DNA of 64,000 nt from Nocardioides nitrophenolicus (GCF_016907515.1 NZ_JAFBBY010000001.1:2232001-2296000); one strand, 5' to 3'; shown: positions 1 through 7,636, counted from the first letter of the stretch. Notes: generated from the sequence alone by a model not told the origin. Translations and numbers: made by a program.

Positions 1-249
1 GTCGACCGCCGCGGCCAGCCGGTCGACCAGCGCGGACGCCGACGCCCAGGACCGATGGGTCGCGGCGTAGCCGACGAGCGCGTCATAGGTCGTGGCGTCG
101 GCGTGCAGCGACTGTCGTTGCTCCTGCTGGACCGCGACCGTCGTCGAGCGCACCGTGGCCCAGGTGGCCGCGACGACCGCCACCAGCGCGATCACCGCGC
201 CCAGCAGGAAGAGCCGGACGAACAGGGAGCGGTGCCACGGGACCCTCAC
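1..249 (-). CDS. Sensor histidine kinase, N-terminal part (cut by window edge)
   Basis: A GTG at 249 opens a frame that runs off the left edge without a stop (83 codons seen). The product starts with a short basic segment (VRVPWHRSLFVR) followed by one strong membrane helix (LFLLGAVIALVAVVAA) and then a polar region rich in Gln and Ser, as in the extracytoplasmic sensor part of membrane histidine kinases. It starts only 7 bp after the stop of the OmpR-type regulator on the same strand, the usual regulator-kinase order, so a kinase is inferred from context; the catalytic domains are outside the window. Confidence 0.75.
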   Translation of the reverse strand, partial: MRVPWHRSLFVRLFLLGAVIALVAVVAATWATVRSTTVAVQQEQRQSLHADATTYDALVGYAATHRSWASASALVDRLAAAVD

Positions 250-256
250 CGGGTCG

Positions 257-934
257 TCACGTCGCGACCAGGGCGTAGCCGACGCCGTAGACGGTGCGGA
301 TCAAGGAGGCGTCGAGCTTCTTGCGGAGCTGGACGACGTGGACGTCGACGCTGCGCCGCGAGACGTACCCGTCCAGACCGTGCACCGCCCGCAGCAGCTG
401 GTCGCGGGTGAAGACGCGGCCCGGCTCGGAGGTCAGCGCGGCCAGCAGCGCGAACTCCCCGGGGGTCACCTCGACGTCCTCGCCGCGGAAGCTCACCGAG
501 TGCGTGGCCGGGGACACCGTCAGCGCGCCGACGGCGACCGGATGCGGCGAGGCCGTGGAGCTGAGCCGGGAACGACGCAGCAGCGACCGAGCCCGCGCCA
601 TCAGCTCGCGCGGGGAGTAGGGCTTGGTGAGGTAGTCGTCGGCGCCCAGGTCGAGTCCGAGCAGCAGGTCGTCCTCGCTGCGGCGCGCGGTCAGCATCAG
701 GATCGGCAGGTGCTCGGTGCCGGGCGAGCCGCGCAGGATCCGGCACACGTCCATGCCGTCGACCCGCGGCATCATCACATCGAGCACCAGCAGGTCGGGG
801 GTACGCCGGCGCACCTCGTCGAGCGCCGCCCGGCCGTCGCCGACGACCGTGACCTCATGCCCCTCGGCGACGGCGTAGCGACGGATCAGCTCCGCCTGCT
901 TGGGGTCGTCCTCGGCGACGACGATCCTGGACAT
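257..934 (-). CDS. OmpR/PhoB-type response regulator
   Basis: A 225-residue two-domain regulator. The receiver domain (about 1-120) carries the acidic pair EDD near residue 8, the phosphoacceptor in LLVLDVMMPRVDG and the lysine in DDYLTKPYSP. The C-terminal winged helix (about 130-225) ends with VDVHVVQLRKKLD and IRTVYGVGYALV, typical of OmpR DNA-binding domains. The ATG at 934 was chosen because it starts MSRIVVAEDD; longer in-frame starts only add low-complexity sequence. It probably regulates its own operon or the ABC exporter transcribed divergently from 1014, but no operator was recognised. Confidence 0.93.
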   Translation of the reverse strand: MSRIVVAEDDPKQAELIRRYAVAEGHEVTVVGDGRAALDEVRRRTPDLLVLDVMMPRVDGMDVCRILRGSPGTEHLPILMLTARRSEDDLLLGLDLGADDYLTKPYSPRELMARARSLLRRSRLSSTASPHPVAVGALTVSPATHSVSFRGEDVEVTPGEFALLAALTSEPGRVFTRDQLLRAVHGLDGYVSRRSVDVHVVQLRKKLDASLIRTVYGVGYALVAT

Positions 935-1013
935 CACTCGAGAATAGTGAACCTGACGGCGCCCCAACACGGCCCTGACAGGTTGCTCACATTCCCCCGG
1001 CAGGGTGCGCGTC

Positions 1014-1667
1014 ATGCAGATCTCCCCACCGACCTCCCCCTTCCTCGCCGCGCTGATCGGGCTCCTCCTGACCGGCTGCGGCGCCCGGGCCGACGAGCCG
1101 AGCGTCGCCAGCCTGCCCGCCGGTCCGGCCGGCTCGACCGGCGCCGCCACCACCACCGCCAGCAGCGGCACCACCGACGGCGCCACCGACGGCGACCTCG
1201 CCGGCCCCGGCACCGACGACTCGGGACCGACCCAGGGCCGGCCCCAGTTCCGCATGGACGACAGCCCACAGCGGCGCAGCGCCCTCCAGGTCGCCTACAA
1301 CCAGTGCCTGATCGACAACGGCGCGAAGGAGAACACCGGACGCGAGGGGGCAGCAGTCGCCGCCGCCCCGGGCGAGGACGCCGACGGCAATCCCGTCGGT
1401 CCCCTGGTCCTCGAACCCGTGCCCCCCGCGGCCAGCGCCGCCTGCCTGTCCAAGCTGCCGGTGATGCCGCCGGAGCTCAGCGCCGCGACCAACCCGGACT
1501 TCCACCGGCAGTCCCTGGACTACGTCGCCTGCATGCGTGAGGGCGGGCTGTACGTCGAGCTGCTCAACCACGACAACCTCGACTGGACCTACGCGGAGGG
1601 TCACTCGGTCCCCGAGAACAGCTACCAGCTGGAGGACGACTGCCTCCTCGAGGCGTTCGGCGGATGA
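1014..1667 (+). CDS. Secreted lipoprotein, first gene of an ABC exporter operon
   Basis: 217 residues. The N-terminus is a lipoprotein signal (LAALIGLLLTGC) with the lipidated Cys near residue 20, followed by a Thr/Ser/Gly/Ala-rich linker and a soluble domain with several further Cys residues and a C-terminal acidic stretch. The ATG at 1014 has AGGG about 8 bases upstream; a GTG at 1005 is possible. Its stop overlaps the next start (ATGA at 1664-1667), so it is coupled to the adaptor and the MacB-type transporter. No family was recognised; a role as the outer, substrate-handling part of the exporter is inferred from position only. Confidence 0.8.
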   Translation: MQISPPTSPFLAALIGLLLTGCGARADEPSVASLPAGPAGSTGAATTTASSGTTDGATDGDLAGPGTDDSGPTQGRPQFRMDDSPQRRSALQVAYNQCLIDNGAKENTGREGAAVAAAPGEDADGNPVGPLVLEPVPPAASAACLSKLPVMPPELSAATNPDFHRQSLDYVACMREGGLYVELLNHDNLDWTYAEGHSVPENSYQLEDDCLLEAFGG

Positions 1668-2740
1668 GGCGAGCTCAGCTCGCGGTGACGGCCGTCGTGG
1701 TGCTCGCGGTCACGGCCGGCACTGGCGGCTGGCTGCTCACCGGCCGCGACCCCGCACCCGCGACCGAGCACGACGCGAGCCGGCCGACCGTCGCCGTCGA
1801 GCAGGGCACGCTGCGTCAGCGCGTCCAGCTCACCGGCACGCTCGGCTACGGCACCCCGAGGACCGTGACCGGCGCCGGGGACGGCATCGTCACCTGGCTG
1901 CCCAGCGCCGGCGTCACCGTGGCCCGCGGCGGCCAGCTCTACCGGGTCGACGACGCGCCGGTCGCCCTGCTGTACGGCGAGCTGCCGCTCTATCGCGAGC
2001 TCGCCGAGCCGGTCCCGCCCGACCAGCCCGCCGACGACGCGCCGCCGCCACCTCCGGCGCAGCACCAGCGCGGCAATGACGTCGACCTCGTCGCCCGCAA
2101 CCTGGCGGCGCTCGGCTTCTACGACGGCCCGACCCGGGACGCGACGTACGCCGGCGCTCTCCTGTCGGCGGTCCGCGCCTGGCAGTCGGCGCGCGACGAG
2201 GAGCCCACCGGCGTGCTCGGGCCCGGCAACGTCCTCGTCAGCACCGGGCCGGTGCGCGTGGACAGCCTCACCGCGCAGGTCGGCGACCCGGCCGCCGCCC
2301 CCGTCCTGACGGTCACGACGACTGCCAAGGTGCTGACGCTCGACCTGCTCGAGACGGACGCCCAGGGTGTCGCGCCGGGCCGGAGGATCCGGGTGACCCT
2401 GGACGACGGAACGGTGGTCCGCACCGAGGTGCGGCACGTCGGCGCGCCGACGCCGTCCGACGACGGCGGACCGCCGACCGTCCCGGTGGTGGTCCGGCCC
2501 CGCAAGAGTGGCGCCCTGACCGGGGCCGCGCCGGGTCCGGTCACCGCCCTCCTGGTCACCGCCGCCCGCCATGACGTCCGGTATGTGCCGGTCACCGCGC
2601 TGCTCGCGCTCGCCGGGGGCGGCTACGCGCTGGAGCGCCCCGACGGCGCCCTCGTCCCGGTCGACATCGGGATGGTCGCGGACGGCGAGGTCGAGGTCGA
2701 TGGCATCGAGTCCGGCGCGTCGGTGGTGGTCGCGCGGTGA
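1664..2740 (+). CDS. Membrane-fusion (adaptor) protein with peptidoglycan-binding-like domain
   Basis: 358 residues with an N-terminal anchor (AVTAVVVLAVTAGTGGWLL), a first lipoyl/barrel half (TVAVEQGTLRQRVQLTGTL), and a central insertion containing a PG_binding_1-like segment (residues about 130-180: DLVARNLAALGFYDG ... AVRAWQSARDEEPTGVLGPG). The second barrel half and a C-terminal beta domain follow. This is the layout of Gram-positive HlyD/MacA-like adaptors that pair with MacB-type transporters. It overlaps both neighbours by 4 bp. The peptidoglycan-binding module suggests the adaptor is held against the wall, since there is no outer membrane to reach. Confidence 0.85.
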   Translation: MRRAQLAVTAVVVLAVTAGTGGWLLTGRDPAPATEHDASRPTVAVEQGTLRQRVQLTGTLGYGTPRTVTGAGDGIVTWLPSAGVTVARGGQLYRVDDAPVALLYGELPLYRELAEPVPPDQPADDAPPPPPAQHQRGNDVDLVARNLAALGFYDGPTRDATYAGALLSAVRAWQSARDEEPTGVLGPGNVLVSTGPVRVDSLTAQVGDPAAAPVLTVTTTAKVLTLDLLETDAQGVAPGRRIRVTLDDGTVVRTEVRHVGAPTPSDDGGPPTVPVVVRPRKSGALTGAAPGPVTALLVTAARHDVRYVPVTALLALAGGGYALERPDGALVPVDIGMVADGEVEVDGIESGASVVVAR

Positions 2741-3396
2741 GCGTCCTCGAGCTGGCCGGGGTGAGCAAGGCGTACGCCGGCGGCGTGGTCGCGCTGCGCG
2801 AGGTCGACCTGAGCATCGCTGCCGGCGAGGACCTGGCGATCGTCGGGCCGTCGGGCTCCGGCAAGTCGACCCTGCTGCACCTGATGGGCACGCTCGACCG
2901 GCCGAGCGCCGGCAGGATCCACCTCGCCGGTGAGGACGCGACCGCGCTGAGCGATGACGCCCTGTCGCGGCTCAGGTCCCGGTGGCTGGGCTTCGTCTTC
3001 CAGCAGTCGCACCTCACCGACCGGCTGACCGCGGTCGAGAACGTCGCCGTGGGGCTGCTGTACGCCGGAACCCCGCGCCGTCACCGCAGGGCCCTCGCCG
3101 AGGACGCGCTCGACCGCGTCGGCCTGGGCCACCGGCGCGACCATCTCCCGCACCAGCTCTCCGGCGGCGAACGGCAACGGGTCGGCATCGCCCGGGCTCT
3201 CGTCAACCGGCCGGCGCTGGTCCTCGCCGACGAGCCGACCGGCGCCCTGGACCAGAGCACCGGCCGCCAGGTGCTCGCGCTGTTCCGCGAGCTGCACGCC
3301 CAGGGCACCACCATCGCCCTGATCACCCACGACCCGACGGTGGCGGACACCTTCAGTCGGCGGGTCGAGATCCGGGACGGAAGGATCACGCCGTGA
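2737..3396 (+). CDS. ABC transporter ATP-binding protein (MacB/LolD type)
   Basis: 219 residues, full length for a MacB/LolD ATPase. Walker A is GPSGSGKST (about residue 38), the signature is LSGGERQRVGIARAL, Walker B is LVLADEPTGALD, and the switch histidine is in ITHDP. It starts with a GTG inside the stop of the adaptor gene and its own stop overlaps the permease start (GTGA), so stoichiometric coupled translation is expected. Drives a mechanotransmission-type exporter acting on substrates outside the membrane; the substrate is unknown. Confidence 0.95.
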   Translation: MSVLELAGVSKAYAGGVVALREVDLSIAAGEDLAIVGPSGSGKSTLLHLMGTLDRPSAGRIHLAGEDATALSDDALSRLRSRWLGFVFQQSHLTDRLTAVENVAVGLLYAGTPRRHRRALAEDALDRVGLGHRRDHLPHQLSGGERQRVGIARALVNRPALVLADEPTGALDQSTGRQVLALFRELHAQGTTIALITHDPTVADTFSRRVEIRDGRITP

Positions 3397-4550
3397 CCGA
3401 CGCACTGCACGAGGCCTGGCGCGGCGTCCGCGGCCGCCCCGGACGCGCCGTCCTGAGCGGCGTCGGGATCGCCCTGGGCATGGCGACGCTGGTCCTGGTC
3501 ACCGGCATCCCGGCCAGCGGGCAGGCCGACCTGGACCGCCGCCTCACCGCGCTGGGCACCGACCTCCTCGTCGCCCAGCCCTCCGCGGCCAGCGACGACG
3601 CGCCCGCCCTCCCCGAGCAGGCGGCGGCGATGGTACGCCGGATCGGGCCGGTGGAGGCGGCCAGCGCGGTCGCGAGCCTCGACGCCCGCGTCCGGCGTAC
3701 CCCGTTCGCCGATCCCAATGACACCGCCGGCATCGTGGCCCTGGCCGCCACCGGCGACCTGCTCGAGACGATCCGCGGTCGGCTCGCGAGTGGCGCCTTC
3801 CTCTCCACCCCCGAGCTGCCGACCGCCGTGCTCGGCGCCCAGGCCGCCGACTGGCTGGGCATCACGCGCCTCGATCCCGCGCGGCCACCCCAGATCGCGG
3901 TCGGCGACGCTTTCCTCGCCGTCGTCGGCATCCTCGCGCCGATGCCGCTGACGCCGGAGCTCGAGCAGGCCGTGCTGGTCGGCTGGGACGCCGCGCGCGA
4001 GCTCGGCTTCGACGGGCACCCCACCGTCGTCTACCTCCGCGCGGCCGAGAGCCGGGTCGAGTCGGTGCGCGACGTGCTGCCGGCCACCCTCAGCCCGGAG
4101 CTGCCCGGACTGGTCGGCGTGAGCCGGCCGAGCGACGCCCTGGCCGCCAAGCGCGCCACCCAGGGCACGTTCTCCGCGCTCTTCCTCGGTCTGGCCGGCG
4201 TCGCGCTCGCGGTGGGCGGCATCGGCGTCGCGAACACGATGATCGTCGGCGTGCTGGAACGTCGGCGCGAGATCGGGCTGCGCCGCGCGCTGGGCGCCCG
4301 CCGCAAGGACGTGCGACGGCAGTTCCTCACCGAGGCGATGCTGCTGTCGGTGCTCGGCGGCCTGACCGGCGTCGTCGCGGGCACGCTCGGCACGCTCGGG
4401 TTCGCGGCCGCGCGGGGCTGGCCACCCGTCGTACCGCTGACGGCTCTTGCGGGCGGACTGGCCGGGTCGGTGCTCGTCGGCGCGCTCGCCGGGCTCTATC
4501 CCGCCGTACGAGCCGCCCGGCTGCCCCCGACCGAGGCCTTGGCGACGTGA
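3393..4550 (+). CDS. MacB/FtsX-type ABC transporter permease
   Basis: 385 residues from the GTG at 3393. One helix lies near the N-terminus (AVLSGVGIALGMATLVLVTG), then a large extracytoplasmic domain (about 50-260), then three C-terminal helices including LFLGLAGVALAVGGIGVANTM, and the coupling-helix motif ERRREIGLRRALGARR. This is the four-helix FtsX-like topology of MacB permeases. It is the last gene of the four-gene coupled operon. MacB-like systems export peptides, antibiotics or lipoproteins; nothing here decides which. Confidence 0.93.
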   Translation: MTDALHEAWRGVRGRPGRAVLSGVGIALGMATLVLVTGIPASGQADLDRRLTALGTDLLVAQPSAASDDAPALPEQAAAMVRRIGPVEAASAVASLDARVRRTPFADPNDTAGIVALAATGDLLETIRGRLASGAFLSTPELPTAVLGAQAADWLGITRLDPARPPQIAVGDAFLAVVGILAPMPLTPELEQAVLVGWDAARELGFDGHPTVVYLRAAESRVESVRDVLPATLSPELPGLVGVSRPSDALAAKRATQGTFSALFLGLAGVALAVGGIGVANTMIVGVLERRREIGLRRALGARRKDVRRQFLTEAMLLSVLGGLTGVVAGTLGTLGFAAARGWPPVVPLTALAGGLAGSVLVGALAGLYPAVRAARLPPTEALAT

Positions 4551-4587
4551 CGGCGCGCCGGTGGAGCGAGCCGTGAGTCCTCAGCGG

Positions 4588-5352
4588 TCAGGGCTCCGTG
4601 CCCGGGGTGAGGTCGTCGTTGTACTTGTCCACCTTCCAGGCGCCGCCGACGCGGACCAGGTGAGCGGTGAAGCTCACGACCCCGTCAATGCGGTCCACGA
4701 CGGTGCTTTCGGGCTGAACCATCGCCGAGTTGCTCCAGATTGTCGCCATACCCGTGACCGTCGCCTCGTCGTCGGACATCACCGCCCGGACTCCGTCGAA
4801 GTCGTCGACCCCTCCGGTGATGATGTAGTCCGAGGTCGCGCTGGGGTCCGCTGCGGGCGAGCCGGGAGCCCCCTCTTCGAGGGTCAATCCTCGATAGCGC
4901 ACCTGCATGTCGTCGTTGATCGACATGAGCCAGCCGAGTTGCCTGCCCGTGAAGTACTGGGCCAACCGATGCCGACCGACCCCCTGGGCCTTTGCGACAC
5001 GAGACATGTCCAACCTTCGGAGATCCGGTCGGTCCGCCTTGGGGAAGTCGCCCGCAGGGTGGGCCGCCGCCGCGTTCTCGTCAGGATCGACCGAGGTGCC
5101 CTCGATCGAGCCGACCTGCTGCATCGCCTCCATCGCCTGCCGGGTCACCTCGGTCACGACCGGAGCCTGATCGTCGGCAGGAGCCGAACCAGAGGTGGCG
5201 ACGGCCCCGATGACGAGGGCGGGACCGCCCACCAGCACGCCCAACGCACCGGTGACTCGTACCCGCCGCTTCGCCCGGGGGTTCAGAACGCACCGCCCGC
5301 GAGAGCGACGACGTCGTACACCGTCGTGGACCGATGCGCATTGAGGCTCCAC
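4588..5352 (-). CDS. Membrane-anchored hypothetical protein
   Basis: Up to 254 residues. A basic N-terminus and one helix (VTGALGVLVGGPALVIGAVA) anchor a soluble domain of about 200 residues ending in an NTF2-like pattern (SFTAHLVRVGGAWKVDKYND), as seen in Mce-associated and other actinobacterial extracytoplasmic proteins. The start is uncertain: the ATG at 5352 would overlap the upstream small gene by 70 bp, and a CTG at about 5288 or a later start would avoid this. Third-position GC is somewhat lower than in neighbours. Function unknown. Confidence 0.7.
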   Translation of the reverse strand: MEPQCASVHDGVRRRRSRGRCVLNPRAKRRVRVTGALGVLVGGPALVIGAVATSGSAPADDQAPVVTEVTRQAMEAMQQVGSIEGTSVDPDENAAAAHPAGDFPKADRPDLRRLDMSRVAKAQGVGRHRLAQYFTGRQLGWLMSINDDMQVRYRGLTLEEGAPGSPAADPSATSDYIITGGVDDFDGVRAVMSDDEATVTGMATIWSNSAMVQPESTVVDRIDGVVSFTAHLVRVGGAWKVDKYNDDLTPGTEP

Positions 5353-5450
5353 AACTGCCCCATCGTGTGATCGCGGTACGCCGTGTGGCTGTTCGCGAGC
5401 GTTCCGGCGCGCACCCCGCTGGCCCGGGAGCCAACAAGCTGGTACTTCAT
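5283..5450 (-). CDS. Small 55-residue protein of unknown function
   Basis: A 56-codon frame starting with an ATG at 5450 that is preceded by a strong ribosome binding site (GGGAGG, 5 bases upstream). The product begins MKYQLVGSRASG and contains HTAYRDHTMGQLWSL; it has no membrane helix. Its stop lies at the point where the signal-anchor region of the next gene starts to be read, so the two may be translationally coupled. No family recognised. The strong RBS is the main support; it could be a leader peptide of the downstream gene. Confidence 0.45.
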   Translation of the reverse strand: MKYQLVGSRASGVRAGTLANSHTAYRDHTMGQLWSLNAHRSTTVYDVVALAGGAF

Positions 5451-5918
5451 TCAGCCCTCCCGAAACGTTGGTGGATCGACGCTAGCCCTTCGTCGGAAGG
5501 ACGGCGAGCGGTCACGTGGGAAGGCTGCGTGAACAGCCCCCCATAGGAGGTCAACCGTCAGCCGCTGCAGGCAGCTGGACCACAAGTGATCCGATGCCGG
5601 CGAGGGCCCAGGCTGCTCTCCGCGCTCGGCCTGTCCCTGTCTGCAGTCGAAGCACAGACGCCGTTCGTCGAGCCATGAGTTGCAGGCATCCAGCGCGAGC
5701 CCGAGAGCGGCCTGGTCGTGTTCGTGGAGGTCGCGTTCGGTGTGGTGCGCGATGTGGTCGCGCAGATGCGCGACCTGAACGCCGGCGACGGCCTCCTCGT
5801 CGCCAAGCCCGAGAACGATCTCGATCTGATGGTGGACGGTCGGGTAGTGGTAGCCGGACAGCCGCGGGTCGAGGTGAGCAAGGAGTTCGCCGAGCGTGGT
5901 CGGCAGGTGCTGATGCAT
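5451..5918 (-). CDS. Histidine-rich hypothetical protein
   Basis: 155 residues from the ATG at 5918, which has AGAAGGA about 8 bases upstream. The N-terminal two thirds is rich in His, Asp and Glu (HLRDHIAHHTERDLHEHDQ) and includes CFDC, so metal binding is possible. The C-terminal part is low in complexity and could be a read-through of a shorter gene. No homologous family recognised. It lies immediately downstream (in the direction of transcription) of the tRNA array and may belong to the same accessory segment. Confidence 0.5.
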   Translation of the reverse strand: MHQHLPTTLGELLAHLDPRLSGYHYPTVHHQIEIVLGLGDEEAVAGVQVAHLRDHIAHHTERDLHEHDQAALGLALDACNSWLDERRLCFDCRQGQAERGEQPGPSPASDHLWSSCLQRLTVDLLWGAVHAAFPRDRSPSFRRRASVDPPTFREG

Positions 5919-6064
5919 GGGGATTCCTTCTGCGGTTCGAGACGTGTGCGGGAGGAACCCCGCACTGATCTCGATGCCGCCACCCCGTTGATCGGCGGCA
6001 CGCACATCCCTCTGCACCCACGTCACCGGCCAGTCCCGTCCTGAGGACGCTCCGGCTCAACGAA

Positions 6065-6081
6065 CAACAGTGGACAGCATC
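6065..6081 (+). repeat. 17-bp inverted repeat, left copy (edge of tRNA array)
   Basis: CAACAGTGGACAGCATC on the plus strand, identical to the minus-strand sequence at 9872-9888. The two copies face each other across the main tRNA array (6084-9780). The right copy is part of a leader-like element upstream of the array; the left copy lies 2 bp beyond the 3' end of the last tRNA. Confidence 0.8.
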
Positions 6082-6083
6082 GG

Positions 6084-6157
6084 TGGAAGCCCCTGCCGGA
6101 CTCGAACCGGCGTGACGCGGGTTGCAGCCGCGTGCCTAGCCACTCGGCCAAGGGGCC
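6084..6157 (-). tRNA. tRNA-Cys(GCA)
   Basis: Anticodon loop CTGCAAC gives GCA. Acceptor GGCCCCT/AGGGGCT (first pair G-U), T-arm GCCGG/CCGGC, discriminator U and encoded CCA. Last tRNA of the array in the direction of transcription, separated from the rest by the HNH gene. Confidence 0.93.
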
Positions 6158-6216
6158 ATCGGGTGGCGCGACCTGCCGTCGATTCGGGAGTTCGACTCGG
6201 CGGCAGGCCGCACCGG

Positions 6217-6666
6217 TCATGCGAGGGAGGCCAACTGCGCCCTGGTGGGGACGTACGGCTCGAAGCGGAGCCGCATCCCGGCCTCGGCGGGGGTTCGGTC
6301 GGCCTTGCGGTTGTTGCAGGGCTCGCAGGCCGCCACGATGTTCAGCCAGGACCATTGGCCGCCTCGCGATGCGGGGATCACGTGGTCGAGGGTGCGAGCC
6401 TTGGCGCCGCAGTAGGCGCAGCGGTGGCCGTCGCGGATGAAGACGCCGCCGCGGTGCCAGCCAGCTGGGCGGTAGAGCCACGTGGGGCTGATGTACCGCA
6501 GGAGCCGGATGACGCGTGGCCATGGCCAGGGGCCTGCGGTGCGGTCTTCGTCGGCTTCTTCGATGGCGGCGACCTTGCGGGCGACCATGCGGATGGCCTG
6601 CTTGAAGGAGACCTTGCCGAGGGGTTCGTAGGAGGCGTTGAGCAGCGCCACGGTTGTTGCGGTCAC
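6217..6666 (-). CDS. HNH endonuclease inside the tRNA array
   Basis: 149 residues from the GTG at 6666, which has GGGAGG about 8 bases upstream (a GTG at 6675 is too close to it). The N-terminal segment ALLNASYEPLGKVSFKQAI is typical of actinobacterial and phage HNH proteins. The nuclease core has the zinc pairs CAYCG and CEPCN and the catalytic stretch LDHVIPASRGG, with the asparagine of the HNH motif in the following SWLN. Such proteins cut or nick DNA; many are homing or phage packaging enzymes. Its place between tRNA-Cys and tRNA-Arg(CCG), on the same strand, suggests it travelled with the array. The nuclease family is clear, its target is not. Confidence 0.92.
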   Translation of the reverse strand: MTATTVALLNASYEPLGKVSFKQAIRMVARKVAAIEEADEDRTAGPWPWPRVIRLLRYISPTWLYRPAGWHRGGVFIRDGHRCAYCGAKARTLDHVIPASRGGQWSWLNIVAACEPCNNRKADRTPAEAGMRLRFEPYVPTRAQLASLA

Positions 6667-6722
6667 CGCTGACACCTCCCTTCTCGTCTATGTGGGTGGG
6701 CGGTGGGTGTGCCTGCGCGGCG

Positions 6723-6796
6723 TGGAGCCCCCGCCCAGAGTCGAACTGGGGCAGCCCGGCGTCGGAGGCCAGGTGACGGATTCCGCCGTCGAGGGC
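6723..6796 (-). tRNA. tRNA-Arg(CCG), unusual D-arm
   Basis: Loop CTCCGAC gives CCG. Acceptor GCCCTCG/CGGGGGC, T-arm CCCAG/CTGGG, CCA encoded. The D region lacks a normal GG-containing loop: the best pairing is GACGG/CCGTC around CGGAAT. Confidence 0.82.
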
Positions 6797-6798
6797 AG

Positions 6799-6873
6799 TG
6801 GAACGGGCGACCGGAGTCGAACCGGCTCGACCGGTATGGAAGACCGGCATGCAACCACCAACACCTCGCCCGC
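6799..6873 (-). tRNA. tRNA-Gly(TCC)
   Basis: Loop CTTCCAT between CCGGT and ACCGG gives TCC. Acceptor GCGGGCG/CGCCCGT, T-arm GCCGG/CCGGT, CCA encoded. Only 2 bp separate it from tRNA-Arg(CCG). Confidence 0.88.
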
Positions 6874-6885
6874 GCGGTGGATGAC

Positions 6886-6963
6886 TGGAGCCCCTGACAG
6901 GAATCGAACCCGCGAAATCCCGCTTACAAGGCGGACCCACCAGCCAACAGGTGGAACAGGGGC
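6886..6963 (-). tRNA. tRNA-Thr(TGT)
   Basis: Loop CTTGTAA gives TGT. Acceptor GCCCCTG/CAGGGGC, CCA encoded; D-arm CCAC/GGTGG; T-arm with one mismatch (GCGGG/CCTGT). Confidence 0.88.
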
Positions 6964-6965
6964 GG

Positions 6966-7047
6966 GGTGACCGACGGGAGTCGAACCCGCTTCGCCCTTC
7001 CGGGCCCAGGGCCACCACCTGGTGAGCCACCGTTGCTCATCGGTCAC
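6966..7047 (-). tRNA. tRNA-His(GTG)-like gene with a class II variable arm
   Basis: Acceptor GTGACCG/CGGTCAC followed by C73, the bacterial histidine discriminator, D-arm GAGC/GCTC, anticodon stem CCAGG/CCTGG and loop TGGTGGC, which places GTG at 34-36 but G instead of U at 33. A 15-nt variable region (GCCC GGAA GGGC GAA) forms a hairpin, as in Ser/Leu/Tyr tRNAs and unlike normal tRNA-His. No encoded CCA, and the base before position 1 is U, not G-1. It is the only His-type gene of the array. Confidence 0.6.
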
Positions 7048-7049
7048 AG

Positions 7050-7121
7050 CGCCCTCGCCAGGACTCGAACCTGGATTTCCGGCTTCGTAGGCCGGTGTCG
7101 TGTCCGTTGGACCACGAAGGC
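7050..7121 (-). tRNA. tRNA-Arg(ACG)
   Basis: Loop CTACGAA gives ACG. Acceptor GCCTTCG/CGAGGGC, T-arm CCAGG/CCTGG. No encoded CCA. Confidence 0.92.
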
Positions 7122-7193
7122 AGGTGGCTGCTCGGGGTTCCCCCTCGGCCACCCGGTGGTGACCCCGCACGCAGCCGGTGCGGTCGTACGTCG

Positions 7194-7556
7194 TCAGGCT
7201 GCGGCGACCTTCTTCGGCCGTCCGCGCTGCCGGACCTTCTCGACGGGCTTGCCGCCCTCCAGGAGCACACCGCCCCAGACGCCCCACTCGTCGCGGCTGG
7301 TGCCGAGCAGGAGGCAGAGCCCCCGTGCTTCGCAGCCGCCGCAGAAGTCCCGCGCGACGGCGAGGGCCTCGTCGTCGGCCGGGTCGAAGACCTCCGGGTC
7401 CTCGTGGTCGACGCACCGCCACTGGATCGTGGCCTCGCGGGGTGTCGGGTGGTCGTACGCCACGGTGACGCCCTTGGTGTTGAGGATGCTCTCCGCAGAG
7501 TCGACCGTCTGGGTGGTCGCCGTGGTGGGGCGCATCCGTCCGTTCCTGATCTCCAT
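7194..7556 (-). CDS. WhiB-like iron-sulfur transcription regulator inside the tRNA array
   Basis: 120 residues from an ATG at 7556 with GAGGAG 6 bases upstream. The four cluster-ligand cysteines are visible: Cys48 in WRCVDHED, the CGGC pair (72 and 75) and Cys81 in ARGLCLLLG, spaced as in Wbl proteins. The Wbl turn follows (DEWGVWGGV), then a basic tail RQRGRPKK that contacts DNA. Wbl proteins hold a 4Fe-4S cluster, bind sigma factor region 4 and are found only in Actinobacteria and their phages. It sits between tRNA-Arg(ACG) and tRNA-Arg(CCT) on the same strand. A regulator of the array or of its parent element is inferred, not shown. Confidence 0.93.
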   Translation of the reverse strand: MEIRNGRMRPTTATTQTVDSAESILNTKGVTVAYDHPTPREATIQWRCVDHEDPEVFDPADDEALAVARDFCGGCEARGLCLLLGTSRDEWGVWGGVLLEGGKPVEKVRQRGRPKKVAAA

Positions 7557-7636
7557 GTGCTCCTCACCTCCTCGGTCCGTTCAGCAGCACGTGGTCTGTG
7601 GGGGGGGCGGGACCCGTCCGGTCCGGCGTCGTGGAG

